Assembly: GCA_947567595.1 (NCBI GenBank)
Contig: CANOMQ010000031.1
Coordinates: 1 to 50,742, forward strand
Source of the DNA: an uncultured Lachnospiraceae bacterium
Lineage (GTDB): Bacteria; Bacillota; Clostridia; Lachnospirales; Lachnospiraceae
Direction: 5' to 3'
DNA: 50,742 nt
The first letter of the stretch is position 1. Every line of letters begins with the position of its first letter. The translations under genes and the position numbers were made by a program. The notes below the pieces were generated by a model. That model did no database searches and had not been told where the DNA came from. It was given only the letters and a program-made list of their open reading frames with translations. Shown here piece by piece: positions 1 through 8,406 of the stretch.

Positions 1-102
1 AATTCTCTTTTAGAATTTTCAGGGTTGCATTACTGTTTATTTGTCAAGGTTCATCACTTCTATTTTTATTCCCACCATTCTTGCAATTGGCAGAAATAAA
101 AA

Positions 103-188
103 CGGAGAGGGTGGGATTCGAACCCACGCGCCCTTGCGGACAAACGGTTTTCAAGACCGCCTCGTTATGACCACTTCGATACCTCTCC
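103..188 (-). tRNA. tRNA-Ser (UGA anticodon)
   Basis: Read on the minus strand this folds as a class II tRNA with a long variable arm. The acceptor arms GGAGAGG (182-188) and CCTCTCC (104-110) pair perfectly. The T arm GTGGGTTCGAATCCCAC is canonical. The anticodon loop CTTGAAA, closed by CGGT/ACCG-type pairs, gives anticodon TGA. CCA is not encoded. A T-rich run follows the 3' end and may act as terminator. It lies downstream of ispD but has its own strong promoter at 253-281. Confidence 0.97.
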
Positions 189-252
189 ACATCGCTATAT
201 GCAGTTTATCGCTCATGCTTGCTTTTGTGTATCACTCGCAGCGACAATATTT

Positions 253-281
253 ATTATATGCACATTACCTTTATTTGTCAA
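253..281 (-). promoter_or_regulatory. Consensus sigma-A promoter for tRNA-Ser
   Basis: On the minus strand a perfect -35 TTGACA (276-281) and a perfect -10 TATAAT (253-258) are separated by 17 bases. The element lies about 65 bases upstream of the tRNA-Ser 5' end at 188. The stretch just upstream is A-tract rich and could act as an UP-like element. Confidence 0.9.
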
Positions 282-352
282 CAACTTTTTTTAATTTTTT
301 TAAACTTTTTTTGCATACGCGTTTCTCTCCCCGAAAATCAACCTTTTGAGCC

Positions 353-1066
353 TCATGCGTCCATAAAAATTTCCGCTGTTTTTAAATCTTCCGGCGTCGT
401 AATCTTAATATTCTTATAAGAGCCCTCTACTAGTTTTATCGGTATATTCATAAAATATTCAACGACCATCGCGTCATCTGTTATTGAAATATCCGCAGCA
501 TTCAAAGACGCCTCTTCTGACAGCATTTTCTCATATGCCTTTGTTATTAATTCTTTTTTAAAGACCTGCGGCGTCTGTATCTGCCATACAAGCGAACGGT
601 CCGGTGTACTTTCCACAAATCCGTTTTTGTCCGCAAGCTTTATTGTATCCTTTACAGGCATCCCCACCACACATGCTGAAGTCTTTTGAACATTTAAAAA
701 TGCACGTTCTATGATGCTGCCATCCACAAAAGGGCGCGCACCATCATGGATAAATACATAGTCACAGTCCCAGTCAATTGCCGCAAGTCCACACGCAACA
801 GAGTGATACCGTTCTTTCCCCCCCGATGTCACAATGCGCACTTTATGAATGCCATATTTTTCCACGATTTCCTTTTGGCAATAATCAATCTCCGTCTTTC
901 CTGTAACCAGCACTATGTCGTCAATGATGCTTTCCTCAAACGCCTTTAGCGAATAATACAGCACTGGTTTGCTATTAATAAGAAGATACTGCTTCTGAAC
1001 AGTACTGTTCATTCTTTTTCCTTGCCCTGCTGCCAAAATGATGGCAGTCGTCCTGCTCTTTTTCAT
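353..1066 (-). CDS. ispD: 2-C-methyl-D-erythritol 4-phosphate cytidylyltransferase
   Basis: IspD couples CTP to methylerythritol 4-phosphate in the non-mevalonate isoprenoid pathway in the cytosol. The N-terminal nucleotide-binding motif AIILAAGQGKRM, the following K-Q-Y, the FIHDGARPFVD motif near residue 110, and the IQTPQVFK segment near residue 165 are all characteristic. Of three consecutive ATG codons the third (1066) is best spaced from an AAAGGG; an in-frame ATG at 1090, four bases after the tsaD stop, is the alternative. A second member of this superfamily at 25792-26487 is diverged and sits in a glycan operon, so this copy is taken as the housekeeping enzyme. The gene is likely co-transcribed with tsaD. 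Confidence 0.93.
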   Translation of the reverse strand: MKKSRTTAIILAAGQGKRMNSTVQKQYLLINSKPVLYYSLKAFEESIIDDIVLVTGKTEIDYCQKEIVEKYGIHKVRIVTSGGKERYHSVACGLAAIDWDCDYVFIHDGARPFVDGSIIERAFLNVQKTSACVVGMPVKDTIKLADKNGFVESTPDRSLVWQIQTPQVFKKELITKAYEKMLSEEASLNAADISITDDAMVVEYFMNIPIKLVEGSYKNIKITTPEDLKTAEIFMDA

Positions 1067-1094
1067 CATCATACCCTTTATTTGGGACATTTAT

Positions 1095-2123
1095 CTATCG
1101 CTCGCCCAGTTTTAAATTTGGAACAGCGTTTAAATCATAACTGCTCCTTACTCCTTTGATGTATTCATAATACCCCGCAGTCCCGATCATTGCGGCATTG
1201 TCTGTGCACAATATGGGGGACGGATGGTAAAATGTAATATTCCTTTTAACGCATTCCGCTTCAAATGCCGCACGCAGTGCCGAATTGGAAGCGACGCCGC
1301 CCGCTATGGCAAATTTTTGAAAACCGTATTCCTGTACAGCGTGCAGCGAGTGTTCCACCAAAACATCAATCACAGCCTTTTGAAAAGAAGCTGCCACATC
1401 TGCCTTATTTATCTCAATCCCTTTCATTTCGCAGGAATTGAGATAATTCAAGACTGCGGATTTTAAGCCGCTAAAGCTGAAATCATAGCTTGCTCCATCA
1501 ACCTTTGCGCGCGGAAACGCAATTGCTTCAGGATTTCCTTCCTTTGAAAGCCTGTCAATCTTTGGACCGCCGGGATAACCAAGTCCGATGGCACGCGCCA
1601 CCTTGTCAAACGCCTCTCCTGCCGCGTCGTCTCTTGTGCAGCCTAATATTTCATACGTCCCGTAATCCCTGACCACTACAAGATGCGTGTGCCCGCCTGA
1701 TGCCACAAGACATACGAAAGGAGGCTCCAAATCTGTGTTTTCAATAAAATTGGCACTGATATGACCTTCTATGTGATGTACGCCAATCAGCGGCTTTCCT
1801 GTGGCAAAGCTGATTGCCTTTGCCGCCGAAACGCCCACCAAAAGGGCGCCTACAAGCCCCGGACCGTATGTCACCGCAATTGCCGTTATGTCGTTAAGCG
1901 CTGTATCCGCCTTTGAAAGCGCCTGCGTTATCACCTGATTGATTTTTTCAATATGCTTTCTTGACGCAATTTCAGGCACAACCCCGCCATAGAGTGTATG
2001 CAGTTCAATCTGCGATGAGATGATATTGGACAGCACTGTCCGTCCGTTTTTGACAACTGCCGCCGCAGTCTCATCACAGGAGCTCTCAATTGCGAGTATC
2101 AGCACATCTTCTTTCTTATCCAT
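1095..2123 (-). CDS. tsaD: tRNA threonylcarbamoyladenosine transferase subunit TsaD
   Basis: TsaD (formerly Gcp) transfers the threonylcarbamoyl group to A37 of ANN-decoding tRNAs, working with TsaB and TsaE, both encoded nearby at 4111 and 4866. The protein begins with the ASKHA signature [15 protein letters not shown]. It contains the metal-binding HHIEGH motif near residue 120, the glycine-rich VASGGHTHL segment, and the distal [11 protein letters not shown] motif. Its 342 residues match the usual length. The start follows the preceding gene stop at 2147 closely, consistent with an operon. Confidence 0.96.
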   Translation of the reverse strand: MDKKEDVLILAIESSCDETAAAVVKNGRTVLSNIISSQIELHTLYGGVVPEIASRKHIEKINQVITQALSKADTALNDITAIAVTYGPGLVGALLVGVSAAKAISFATGKPLIGVHHIEGHISANFIENTDLEPPFVCLVASGGHTHLVVVRDYGTYEILGCTRDDAAGEAFDKVARAIGLGYPGGPKIDRLSKEGNPEAIAFPRAKVDGASYDFSFSGLKSAVLNYLNSCEMKGIEINKADVAASFQKAVIDVLVEHSLHAVQEYGFQKFAIAGGVASNSALRAAFEAECVKRNITFYHPSPILCTDNAAMIGTAGYYEYIKGVRSSYDLNAVPNLKLGER

Positions 2124-2146
2124 ATCTGTTAAGTCCTTTAAGCGAT

Positions 2147-2704
2147 TTATTCCGTTACAATATCAAAGCCAAGAATCTTCCAGTGTCCGCTTCCTGATTC
2201 CTTGCGCAGCACAAAGACCTGCTTTGAAGATACGTAATCCGCGCCCCTTTTAATGGAATAGGTACAGTAAAGACTGGCGCATTTTCTGCCCTCATGCGTA
2301 TATTCCTCCACATCGGTGCTTGACGACGTGGTATAACTGATGATGGTGTAATTGTTGTTGGCAAACTCCTGTATGTCCTGCTTCAAATCCACAAGATACT
2401 GCTCCCTTGGATTATTCTCGGCAAGCTCTTCATCATAGAGTGCAAGCATTTTATCTGCCATCTGCTCTAGCTGCTCGTCCGTGTATTTTTCATTGTAAAG
2501 GCATTTTGTGATATCGCTGTAATACTTGACCAGCTCTCTTGGTGTGGAAGGATAATCATTGTCGAGGTTGCGCAAAAGCACGTCCTGAACCGCAGAGACA
2601 ACCACCCCGTCGTCGTCCTTGCCTACATTTGACACGTAAAAATAAAACCCTCCCACCAAAGCAACCAGTATCACTGCGATGATGACTCCCTTCAATTTCC
2701 CCAT
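2147..2704 (-). CDS. Membrane-anchored protein of unknown function (DUF6715-like)
   Basis: The 185-residue protein starts with one hydrophobic segment (about residues 5-25, [18 protein letters not shown]) with no lipobox or clear cleavage site, so it is probably an N-terminally anchored extracytoplasmic protein. The rest is hydrophilic, mixed alpha/beta, and ends in a segment like [12 protein letters not shown] that resembles NTF2-like or DUF4829-like surface domains. I recall a Lachnospiraceae-restricted family (DUF6715) of this kind in the same neighbourhood, but I cannot verify it here. It lies between rnz and tsaD in the same direction with short gaps. No function is proposed. Confidence 0.75.
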   Translation of the reverse strand: MGKLKGVIIAVILVALVGGFYFYVSNVGKDDDGVVVSAVQDVLLRNLDNDYPSTPRELVKYYSDITKCLYNEKYTDEQLEQMADKMLALYDEELAENNPREQYLVDLKQDIQEFANNNYTIISYTTSSSTDVEEYTHEGRKCASLYCTYSIKRGADYVSSKQVFVLRKESGSGHWKILGFDIVTE

Positions 2705-2727
2705 TGTTGTTCCTCCTTATATTTTAC

Positions 2728-3660
2728 TTATTCCTCATCCTCAAACCTAAGCTCCTCACTCCAGCCGTCTTTTGCAAGATAGGTCTGCGGAAAAATTGCC
2801 TGTACTTCTTTTTTATACTCCTCCGGGTGTGTGAGGGACGGCGAATAATGTGTGAGCCACAGCTTCGCAACATTTGCACGCTTTGCCATGTCTGCCGCCT
2901 CATAAAACGTCATATGCTTGTATTCCTTTGCCTTTTCTTTTTTGTCGGGTTCCCCATACATACCCTCACATATAAATAAATCGGCATTTTTAGCGTTTTT
3001 CATAATCCCTTCTGTCGGTCTTGAATCCGTACAGTAGGTAAGCTTTAGTCCCTTTCGCGGCTCGCCCATTACCATATCCGGCGTATACACCTTGCCGTCA
3101 AGCGTAATGATTTCACCTTTTTGCAGCCGGTTCCAGTATTTTTTGTCAAGTCCGAGCGCCAACGCCTTATCCACCTGAAATCTGCCTTTTCGCTCAATGA
3201 CAATATTGTAGCCATAACACAAAACATTATGGTTTACACGGAATGCCTCTATGGAAAAACCATCAAAGCAAAAAGACTGCTGCGGCTCGGAAATTTCCAT
3301 GAAGTTTATTTCAAACGGAAGCTCCGGCGCTACCACGCGCAGGGCATTTACCACCCTTGTCAGTCCTTTTGGTCCGATGATAAGAAGCGGCGTCGTCTTC
3401 TCTGCATTTCCCATCGTGAGCAGCATTCCCGGAAGTCCCGAAATATGGTCCGCATGATAATGGGTAAAGCACATGATGTCGATGGGCTTGGGGCTCCACC
3501 CCTTCTCCTTCATTGCAATCTGCGTTCCCTCTCCACAATCAATCAGAATACTGCTGCCATTGTAACGCGCCATCAGGGACGTCAGCCAGCGGTATGGAAG
3601 GGGCATCATTCCGCCCGTTCCCAACAAACATATATCCAGTATTGTAATCACCTCTTCCAC
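2728..3660 (-). CDS. rnz: Ribonuclease Z (metallo-beta-lactamase fold)
   Basis: The enzyme removes the 3' trailer from tRNA precursors. The metal-binding motif THYHADHISGLPG near residue 65 fits the HxHxDH signature, and a later CTDSRP and a distal H near residue 265 (TFYEAADMAKRA then LTHYSP) complete the tRNase Z pattern. The length of 310 is normal. Codon 1 is GTG and overlaps the rimI 3' end by 13 bases; relatives usually begin at about residue 8, where no ATG is available in frame, so the exact start is uncertain and may be a non-ATG codon. Confidence 0.93.
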   Translation of the reverse strand: MEEVITILDICLLGTGGMMPLPYRWLTSLMARYNGSSILIDCGEGTQIAMKEKGWSPKPIDIMCFTHYHADHISGLPGMLLTMGNAEKTTPLLIIGPKGLTRVVNALRVVAPELPFEINFMEISEPQQSFCFDGFSIEAFRVNHNVLCYGYNIVIERKGRFQVDKALALGLDKKYWNRLQKGEIITLDGKVYTPDMVMGEPRKGLKLTYCTDSRPTEGIMKNAKNADLFICEGMYGEPDKKEKAKEYKHMTFYEAADMAKRANVAKLWLTHYSPSLTHPEEYKKEVQAIFPQTYLAKDGWSEELRFEDEE

Positions 3661-4106
3661 ATAATAATTGCATCGTCTTTTGGTTTTTCATAGAAATTGG
3701 GTCTGATGCCTTCCGCACGAAACCCTGCATTCTCATAAAGTCTGATTGCGGCTTTATTCTGACTGCGCACCTCCAGCGTGAATGCATGAATATCATACCG
3801 TTCCCTGCCATAAGCAAGCAGCTTTTCCAAAAGCGCCGTTGCAATTTTCTGACCGCGGAAACGCGCATCTACTGCCACATTGGAAATGTCGCCCTCACCT
3901 GCAATCTCCGTGAGCATACAGCCGCCAATGATTTCCCCATTCTGTGTCTGTGCCACGAGATAGACGCGGCGCGGATTGGTAAGCGTCTCCTCAAAGTCCT
4001 TGTATTTCCACGGCATGGAAAAGCACGCTGTCTCCAATGCCGTAACCTGTTCCAAATCTTGTCTTTGCATTTCGCGGATACAAAAATTGTGCGCCTGCAT
4101 TTCCAT
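3648..4106 (-). CDS. rimI: Ribosomal protein S18-alanine N-acetyltransferase (GNAT)
   Basis: The protein of 152 residues has the GNAT fold with motif A visible as VDARFRGQKIATALLEKL and the acetyl-CoA binding region followed by LEVRSQNKAAIRLYENAGF, typical of RimI. It would acetylate the N-terminus of S18, or a related substrate. It sits between tsaB (4 bases away) and rnz, the usual arrangement in Firmicutes where rimI is part of the t6A cluster. An AAGG-type ribosome binding site precedes the ATG at 4106. Confidence 0.92.
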   Translation of the reverse strand: MEMQAHNFCIREMQRQDLEQVTALETACFSMPWKYKDFEETLTNPRRVYLVAQTQNGEIIGGCMLTEIAGEGDISNVAVDARFRGQKIATALLEKLLAYGRERYDIHAFTLEVRSQNKAAIRLYENAGFRAEGIRPNFYEKPKDDAIIMWKR

Positions 4107-4110
4107 TCCT

Positions 4111-4818
4111 TTATACCCCTTTGGATTTTTGGTTCCGCTCGCGCTCAGCCTGCGACAATCTTAGGTAATCCGGCGCAAACGCTGCCGCATCCTGCGTGAT
4201 GCCTGCCTGATAAAGCACCTCGCCCAATGCTGCCACGCACGCTGCGCGCTGCCGGTTGCAGCAGGAGGGCGCAAAATCATATGGAACCTTAACCAGCTCC
4301 ACAAGCTTTTCCCGGTAAACGCTGACACCGTCTCCCAAAAAAACGACTTCCTTACCAAATTCATTTATTTTTTGGCTTATTTGGGCTATGTCAACGGCGC
4401 ACTGTGGCTCTATTGTGACAAGCGTGTCATTTTCAAAGGTATAAAGTCCTGTATAGACCTGATTTCTTCTTGCGTCCATAAGCGGACAGATGTTTTTGGT
4501 GCTGCCATAAAGATTGTATGCAAGGGCGTCCACCGTTGGTACCGGAATAATCGGAAGTCCCAGTGCAAGCCCCAGTCCTTTCGCCGTTGCCGCTCCAATC
4601 CGCAGTCCCGTAAAGGAACCCGGACCTGATGCGACTGCAATTGCATCAATCGAATTTAAATCCAGCTCGGTCATGCGCCGGAGCTCATCGAGCATGGGAA
4701 GAAGCGTCTGCGAGTGTGTCTTTTTATAATTTAGCGTATACTCCGCAACTGTGATATCGTCTTCCACGACTGCTACTGATGCCACCAGTCCTGAGCTGTC
4801 CAATGCCAATAATTTCAT
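4111..4818 (-). CDS. tsaB: tRNA threonylcarbamoyladenosine biosynthesis protein TsaB
   Basis: TsaB is the non-catalytic partner that dimerises with TsaD in t6A synthesis. The 235-residue sequence starts LALDSSGLVASVAVV and carries the diagnostic ASGPGSFTGLRIG motif near residue 65, followed by AKGLGLALGLPIIPV. The metal-site His residues of TsaD are absent, as expected for TsaB. It is followed by rimI with a gap of only 4 bases. Confidence 0.95.
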   Translation of the reverse strand: MKLLALDSSGLVASVAVVEDDITVAEYTLNYKKTHSQTLLPMLDELRRMTELDLNSIDAIAVASGPGSFTGLRIGAATAKGLGLALGLPIIPVPTVDALAYNLYGSTKNICPLMDARRNQVYTGLYTFENDTLVTIEPQCAVDIAQISQKINEFGKEVVFLGDGVSVYREKLVELVKVPYDFAPSCCNRQRAACVAALGEVLYQAGITQDAAAFAPDYLRLSQAERERNQKSKGV

Positions 4819-4865
4819 TTTCAGATTTTCCCTAATTTTCTATTGAATTTTTTTCAAATAATCTA

Positions 4866-5300
4866 TCAAATTTCACTTTCAATTGTAATTTTCCTGTAAT
4901 CAAACCCTTTTTCGAGATTTTTCTCAATGGTGATTTTTGTTGCCTGCTGTGGTATCAGCTCCGCTATAAGCTGCGCCCACTCCACCATACAGATGCCGTC
5001 TCCAAAAAAATAATCCTCATAGCCAATCTCTTCCATCTCCTCCACATCACCGATGCGATAGACGTCAAAATGGTAAAAGGGCAGTCTTCCACTGTCATAA
5101 ACCTGAACAATGGTAAAGGTAGGGCTGTTTACATGCTCCGTAACGCCAAGCCCCTTGGCTACCCCCTGCGTGAACACCGTTTTCCCGACACCCAAATCGC
5201 CGTTTAACGTATAAATATCGCCCGGCTTTGCCAAAAGTCCAAGCTGTCTGCCAGCCTCCAAGGTCTCATCAGGACTGTTTGTCTCTATGATTGTTTCCAT
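4866..5300 (-). CDS. tsaE: tRNA threonylcarbamoyladenosine biosynthesis ATPase TsaE
   Basis: TsaE is the P-loop ATPase required for turnover of the TsaBD complex. The Walker A motif GDLGVGKTVFTQG lies near residue 35, followed by the conserved SPTFTIVQVY and FYHFDVYRI segments that recur in this family, and a VEWAQ motif near residue 108. The length of 144 is typical. It belongs to the same operon as tsaB. Confidence 0.95.
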   Translation of the reverse strand: METIIETNSPDETLEAGRQLGLLAKPGDIYTLNGDLGVGKTVFTQGVAKGLGVTEHVNSPTFTIVQVYDSGRLPFYHFDVYRIGDVEEMEEIGYEDYFFGDGICMVEWAQLIAELIPQQATKITIEKNLEKGFDYRKITIESEI

Positions 5301-5322
5301 AATCGTTGCTTTTGTCCTTTCA

Positions 5323-5802
5323 TCAAAAACGGATTTTCACCTTTTTGGGCGGCATATGGGTGGAAATCATCTGTATCAGCGGCTCTTTTTTCTCCCCCAA
5401 GTCCCTTTTGGGAAAGATGGAGGCGGTTGTTTTTGAAGTATAGAGAATAATGCTTCTTGCCGTTGAAACTGCTTTTACGCAAGCCTCCCAGCTTTGTGTC
5501 TCCTCATTTTCCCCCTGTGAAACGCTGATTCCCTCTGCGGTCAGCATGTAGTGAAGCGGCTCCTTGAAAACGGGATTGTTCACTGCCTGCTGCTTTGCCT
5601 TCAAAAAAAGCGAACAGGGCATATAGGCAATCAGCACCACGCCTGCAATCAGATAAATAAAATATCGTGTTGATAAAAATGCCATGATTAAAAAAACGCC
5701 TACCAGTGTCCCAAGCATACCGGAAAAGCCTGTGTATGTATGATACAACAGATAATCGTAAAGATCCGATGAAGTTATCCTCACATCTAGTTCAAGCTCC
5801 AT
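5323..5802 (-). CDS. YcxB-like membrane protein
   Basis: The product of about 159 residues has two adjacent hydrophobic segments (about residues 28-70), followed by a soluble C-terminal domain with a SWEACVKAVST segment and an IFPKRDL motif, the layout of YcxB-like (PF14317) proteins of unknown function. The start at 5802 is chosen because AGGAAGG lies just upstream; a longer in-frame extension to 5976 overlaps truA and looks non-coding. It is upstream of tsaE by 22 bases, so probably in the same operon. Confidence 0.75.
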   Translation of the reverse strand: MELELDVRITSSDLYDYLLYHTYTGFSGMLGTLVGVFLIMAFLSTRYFIYLIAGVVLIAYMPCSLFLKAKQQAVNNPVFKEPLHYMLTAEGISVSQGENEETQSWEACVKAVSTARSIILYTSKTTASIFPKRDLGEKKEPLIQMISTHMPPKKVKIRF

Positions 5803-5866
5803 AAAAACGCCTGCCTTCCTCTCAATCGTCCATTTACAGTATACCAAAACGTGCAAAAAGTGCAAG

Positions 5867-6607
5867 TCAATATTCCACGGACACAAGACAAAGCCCTTTT
5901 GCCGGAACAAGCTGTCCTGACTGCTCCCTTGTTCCCTCCTCCAAAAGGGAGCAGACAGAATGCGCGTCCCGCTCATGCAGTCCGACCTCCACCAGTGTTC
6001 CGGTCAGTATCCGTACCATGTGATACAGAAATCCGTCTCCCTTGTATGTGAACACCAGTTCCTCTCCTTTTTGCTCGATTGTGATGCGTTCAATCGTGCG
6101 CACCGTTGATTTCTTGCTTTTTTTCGTTGATGTGAACGCCTTAAAGTCATGTTTTCCGATAAGGAGCGCCGCAGCCTGTTCCATTGCCGCCCGGTCGAGC
6201 TTTTCGGAAAGCTCGTACACGTACCTTCGCTCAAAGACACACGGGCGCGGCGAATTCCATATGCGGTAGACATACGTTTTCTTTTTTGCATTTAATCTGC
6301 TGTGAAAACGCTCGGGCATTTCACAAATCTCTATCACCTTGATGTCATCGGGAAGATAACGGTTCATATAATCCATAATCTCCTTTGGCGTTTTGTCGGT
6401 TTCAAGCTTGAAGCTTGCTGCCTGCCCAAGTGCATGAACACCAGCGTCCGTGCGCCCGGAACCGTTTACCTGCACAAAAGCTTCTCCTGTCATTTTTGCA
6501 AGGATTGTCTCCAGCTTGCCCTGTATGGTGTTTCCCGTTGACTCCTGACGCTGCCAACCCTGATAGCGCGTCCCTTCATATTGAAGTATGATTTTAAAAT
6601 TACGCAT
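5867..6607 (-). CDS. truA: tRNA pseudouridine synthase A
   Basis: TruA isomerises uridines 38-40 in tRNA anticodon stem-loops. The start FKIILQYEGTRYQGWQRQ and the catalytic motif GSGRTDAGVHALGQ with its Asp are unmistakable, and the C-terminal FLYHMVRILTGTLVEVG motif is intact. The start at 6607 is chosen because a GAGGGA ribosome binding site lies about 7 bases upstream; this gives an 8-base overlap with the upstream permease gene. Length (about 246) is normal. Confidence 0.95.
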   Translation of the reverse strand: MRNFKIILQYEGTRYQGWQRQESTGNTIQGKLETILAKMTGEAFVQVNGSGRTDAGVHALGQAASFKLETDKTPKEIMDYMNRYLPDDIKVIEICEMPERFHSRLNAKKKTYVYRIWNSPRPCVFERRYVYELSEKLDRAAMEQAAALLIGKHDFKAFTSTKKSKKSTVRTIERITIEQKGEELVFTYKGDGFLYHMVRILTGTLVEVGLHERDAHSVCSLLEEGTREQSGQLVPAKGLCLVSVEY

Positions 6608-7778
6608 CGTTTTTTCCCTCATCGGATTGCTCCAAAATCTTCAAATCGTCCTCGTTAAGCCTTCGGAACTGATTAATCTGCGTCACAAGAATTCTTACGC
6701 TCTGCTTTGGTGTGTCAAAAAAGCCTGCCTCGTTCATATTCACGACAATGATTCCAACCGGCACGGCGACAAGCATTCCAATCACACCTGCTGCCTTATA
6801 GCCCACAAACAACAGAATGATAGTCGGAATCGGCGGCATTCCAATGGAGTCCCCCATAATTTTGGGCTGGATAATCTGCCGGAAGAGCTGTCCCACGCCC
6901 CATATGACAAGGAAGCCAAGCGCACGCACATATCCGCCGCCAAGCGCTGTCACAATTGCCCACGGGACAAGCACCGCCCCGCTCCCAAAAAAGGGCAGAA
7001 TGTCAATGACCGCAATTAACAGCGCGATTAGCAGCGCATAGCGCACATTCAGCACGGAAAGCCCAATCAGGATTAACAGGTACATCCATACCTCGATGCG
7101 AAGCTGCGCCTTAAAATATCCGCCAACAGCCTGCTTTAAGCTTCCGTAAAACACATCATATTTCTGCGATATCCCCTTGGGTACGATTTTTCCAAGCGCT
7201 TCATAAATCCAATCCCTGTCCGCGATAAAAAAGTATGCCGACAGCATTGCCATTATCACGGAAATGACCACGTTCGCAATATTCCCGACCATTGTCCCCA
7301 TACCGTCAAAGGTTTCAAAATTCAGCTTCGAGGGCAGGCTTGTTATCGCCTCGCCGATGGAATTTCCGATATTGTTAAAAAGCTCTGCAATATTCGGCGC
7401 AACACCACCCACATACTGGTTGAGCAGGGACGCAAAGTGCTCAAGGTCATGTACCAAAAGCTCCCACATTTCAGGCAGCTCCTTGACAAAGCCGTGGATT
7501 TGGCGAAACAGAACGGAAAACGCAGCATATCCGATGCCGCTCACCGCCGCAATGACCGCCACAATGACAACCACGGTTCCTGCCTTCCTTCGTATCTTGA
7601 GCTTCTTCTCCAAAAATACAACCAGCGGATTTGCGATGCACGATATCAGCCACCCGATTAAAAGCGGGAGAAAGAGCATGACCAGCTTCGGTATCAAAAA
7701 GATGCACAAAAGCAGAACCACCAAGGAAAATGCAAGGTTCACCAATGCCTTTATGATTGATTTCATATCCTGATTCAT
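6600..7778 (-). CDS. AI-2E family transporter (PerM/YdiK-like permease)
   Basis: This is a polytopic membrane protein of about 392 residues with roughly eight hydrophobic segments. The segment LLIALLIAVIDILPFFGSGAVLVPWAI is the family hallmark, and a second, GVGQLFRQIIQPKIMGDSIGM, is the conserved loop of PF01594 proteins. Members have been linked to AI-2 export or Na+/H+ antiport, so the substrate is not known. The start at 7778 lies 4 bases beyond the engB stop, with GGAGG 12 bases upstream. The gene overlaps truA by 8 bases, consistent with translational coupling. Confidence 0.88.
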   Translation of the reverse strand: MNQDMKSIIKALVNLAFSLVVLLLCIFLIPKLVMLFLPLLIGWLISCIANPLVVFLEKKLKIRRKAGTVVVIVAVIAAVSGIGYAAFSVLFRQIHGFVKELPEMWELLVHDLEHFASLLNQYVGGVAPNIAELFNNIGNSIGEAITSLPSKLNFETFDGMGTMVGNIANVVISVIMAMLSAYFFIADRDWIYEALGKIVPKGISQKYDVFYGSLKQAVGGYFKAQLRIEVWMYLLILIGLSVLNVRYALLIALLIAVIDILPFFGSGAVLVPWAIVTALGGGYVRALGFLVIWGVGQLFRQIIQPKIMGDSIGMPPIPTIILLFVGYKAAGVIGMLVAVPVGIIVVNMNEAGFFDTPKQSVRILVTQINQFRRLNEDDLKILEQSDEGKNDA

Positions 7779-7782
7779 AGCG

Positions 7783-8406
7783 TTATGCTTCCTCCACTGT
7801 CTCTGGCATGTCGTCATCTTTATTTGTTAATATTTTGTCAATTAACGTATAAATCTCGTCGCGTCCCTGTTTTGTGACTGCAGAAAAGGGAATGACTGTC
7901 GTATTTTTTTCTACCGCCAAGCCCTGCTTCACTATTTTGACGTGTTTTTGAAGCTGGCTTCTGTTAATCTTGTCCATTTTGGTCGCAATGATAATCGGCT
8001 GGTAACCGTTGGCGCAAATCCATTCATACATCTGCCTGTCGTTTGCGGACGGCTCGTGGCGGATATCAATCAGAAGGAATACCGCCTTAAGCTGCCTTGA
8101 TTTTTTGAGGTAGCGCTCGACCATTTTGCCCCATTTTTCTTTTGCCTCAACGCTGACCTTCGCGTAGCCGTAGCCCGGCAAATCCACAAAGTACAATGCC
8201 TGATTAATATTATAGAAATTAATGGTCTGCGTCTTTCCCGGCTGTGCGCTGGTGCGCGCCAGTGATTTGCGGTTCATTAACGCATTAATCAGCGACGATT
8301 TCCCCACGTTGCTTTTTCCGGCAAAGGCAATTTCCGGCATCTGGTTTTCCGGTATTTTACTGGTAACCCCGATGACGGTTTCAAGACTTACATTTTTTAT
8401 TACCAT
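7783..8406 (-). CDS. engB: Ribosome biogenesis GTPase EngB (YsxC)
   Basis: EngB is an essential GTPase for 50S subunit assembly. G1 motif AGKSNVGKSSLINAL lies near residue 30, the G2 region SAQPGKTQTINFYN near 60, G3 VDLPGYGYAKVS near 77, G4 ATKMDKI near 143, and the G5 FSAVTKQG near 175. Length (207) is normal. AGGAG precedes the ATG at 8406, which lies 26 bases inside the lon coding sequence, so lon and engB are translationally coupled. Confidence 0.96.
   Translation of the reverse strand: MVIKNVSLETVIGVTSKIPENQMPEIAFAGKSNVGKSSLINALMNRKSLARTSAQPGKTQTINFYNINQALYFVDLPGYGYAKVSVEAKEKWGKMVERYLKKSRQLKAVFLLIDIRHEPSANDRQMYEWICANGYQPIIIATKMDKINRSQLQKHVKIVKQGLAVEKNTTVIPFSAVTKQGRDEIYTLIDKILTNKDDDMPETVEEA

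Noticed and set aside
5803-5976. N-terminal extension of the YcxB-like protein overlapping truA.
   Set aside because: It covers the end of truA antisense in frame use, has no conserved residues, and a good ribosome binding site lies at the internal ATG (5802).
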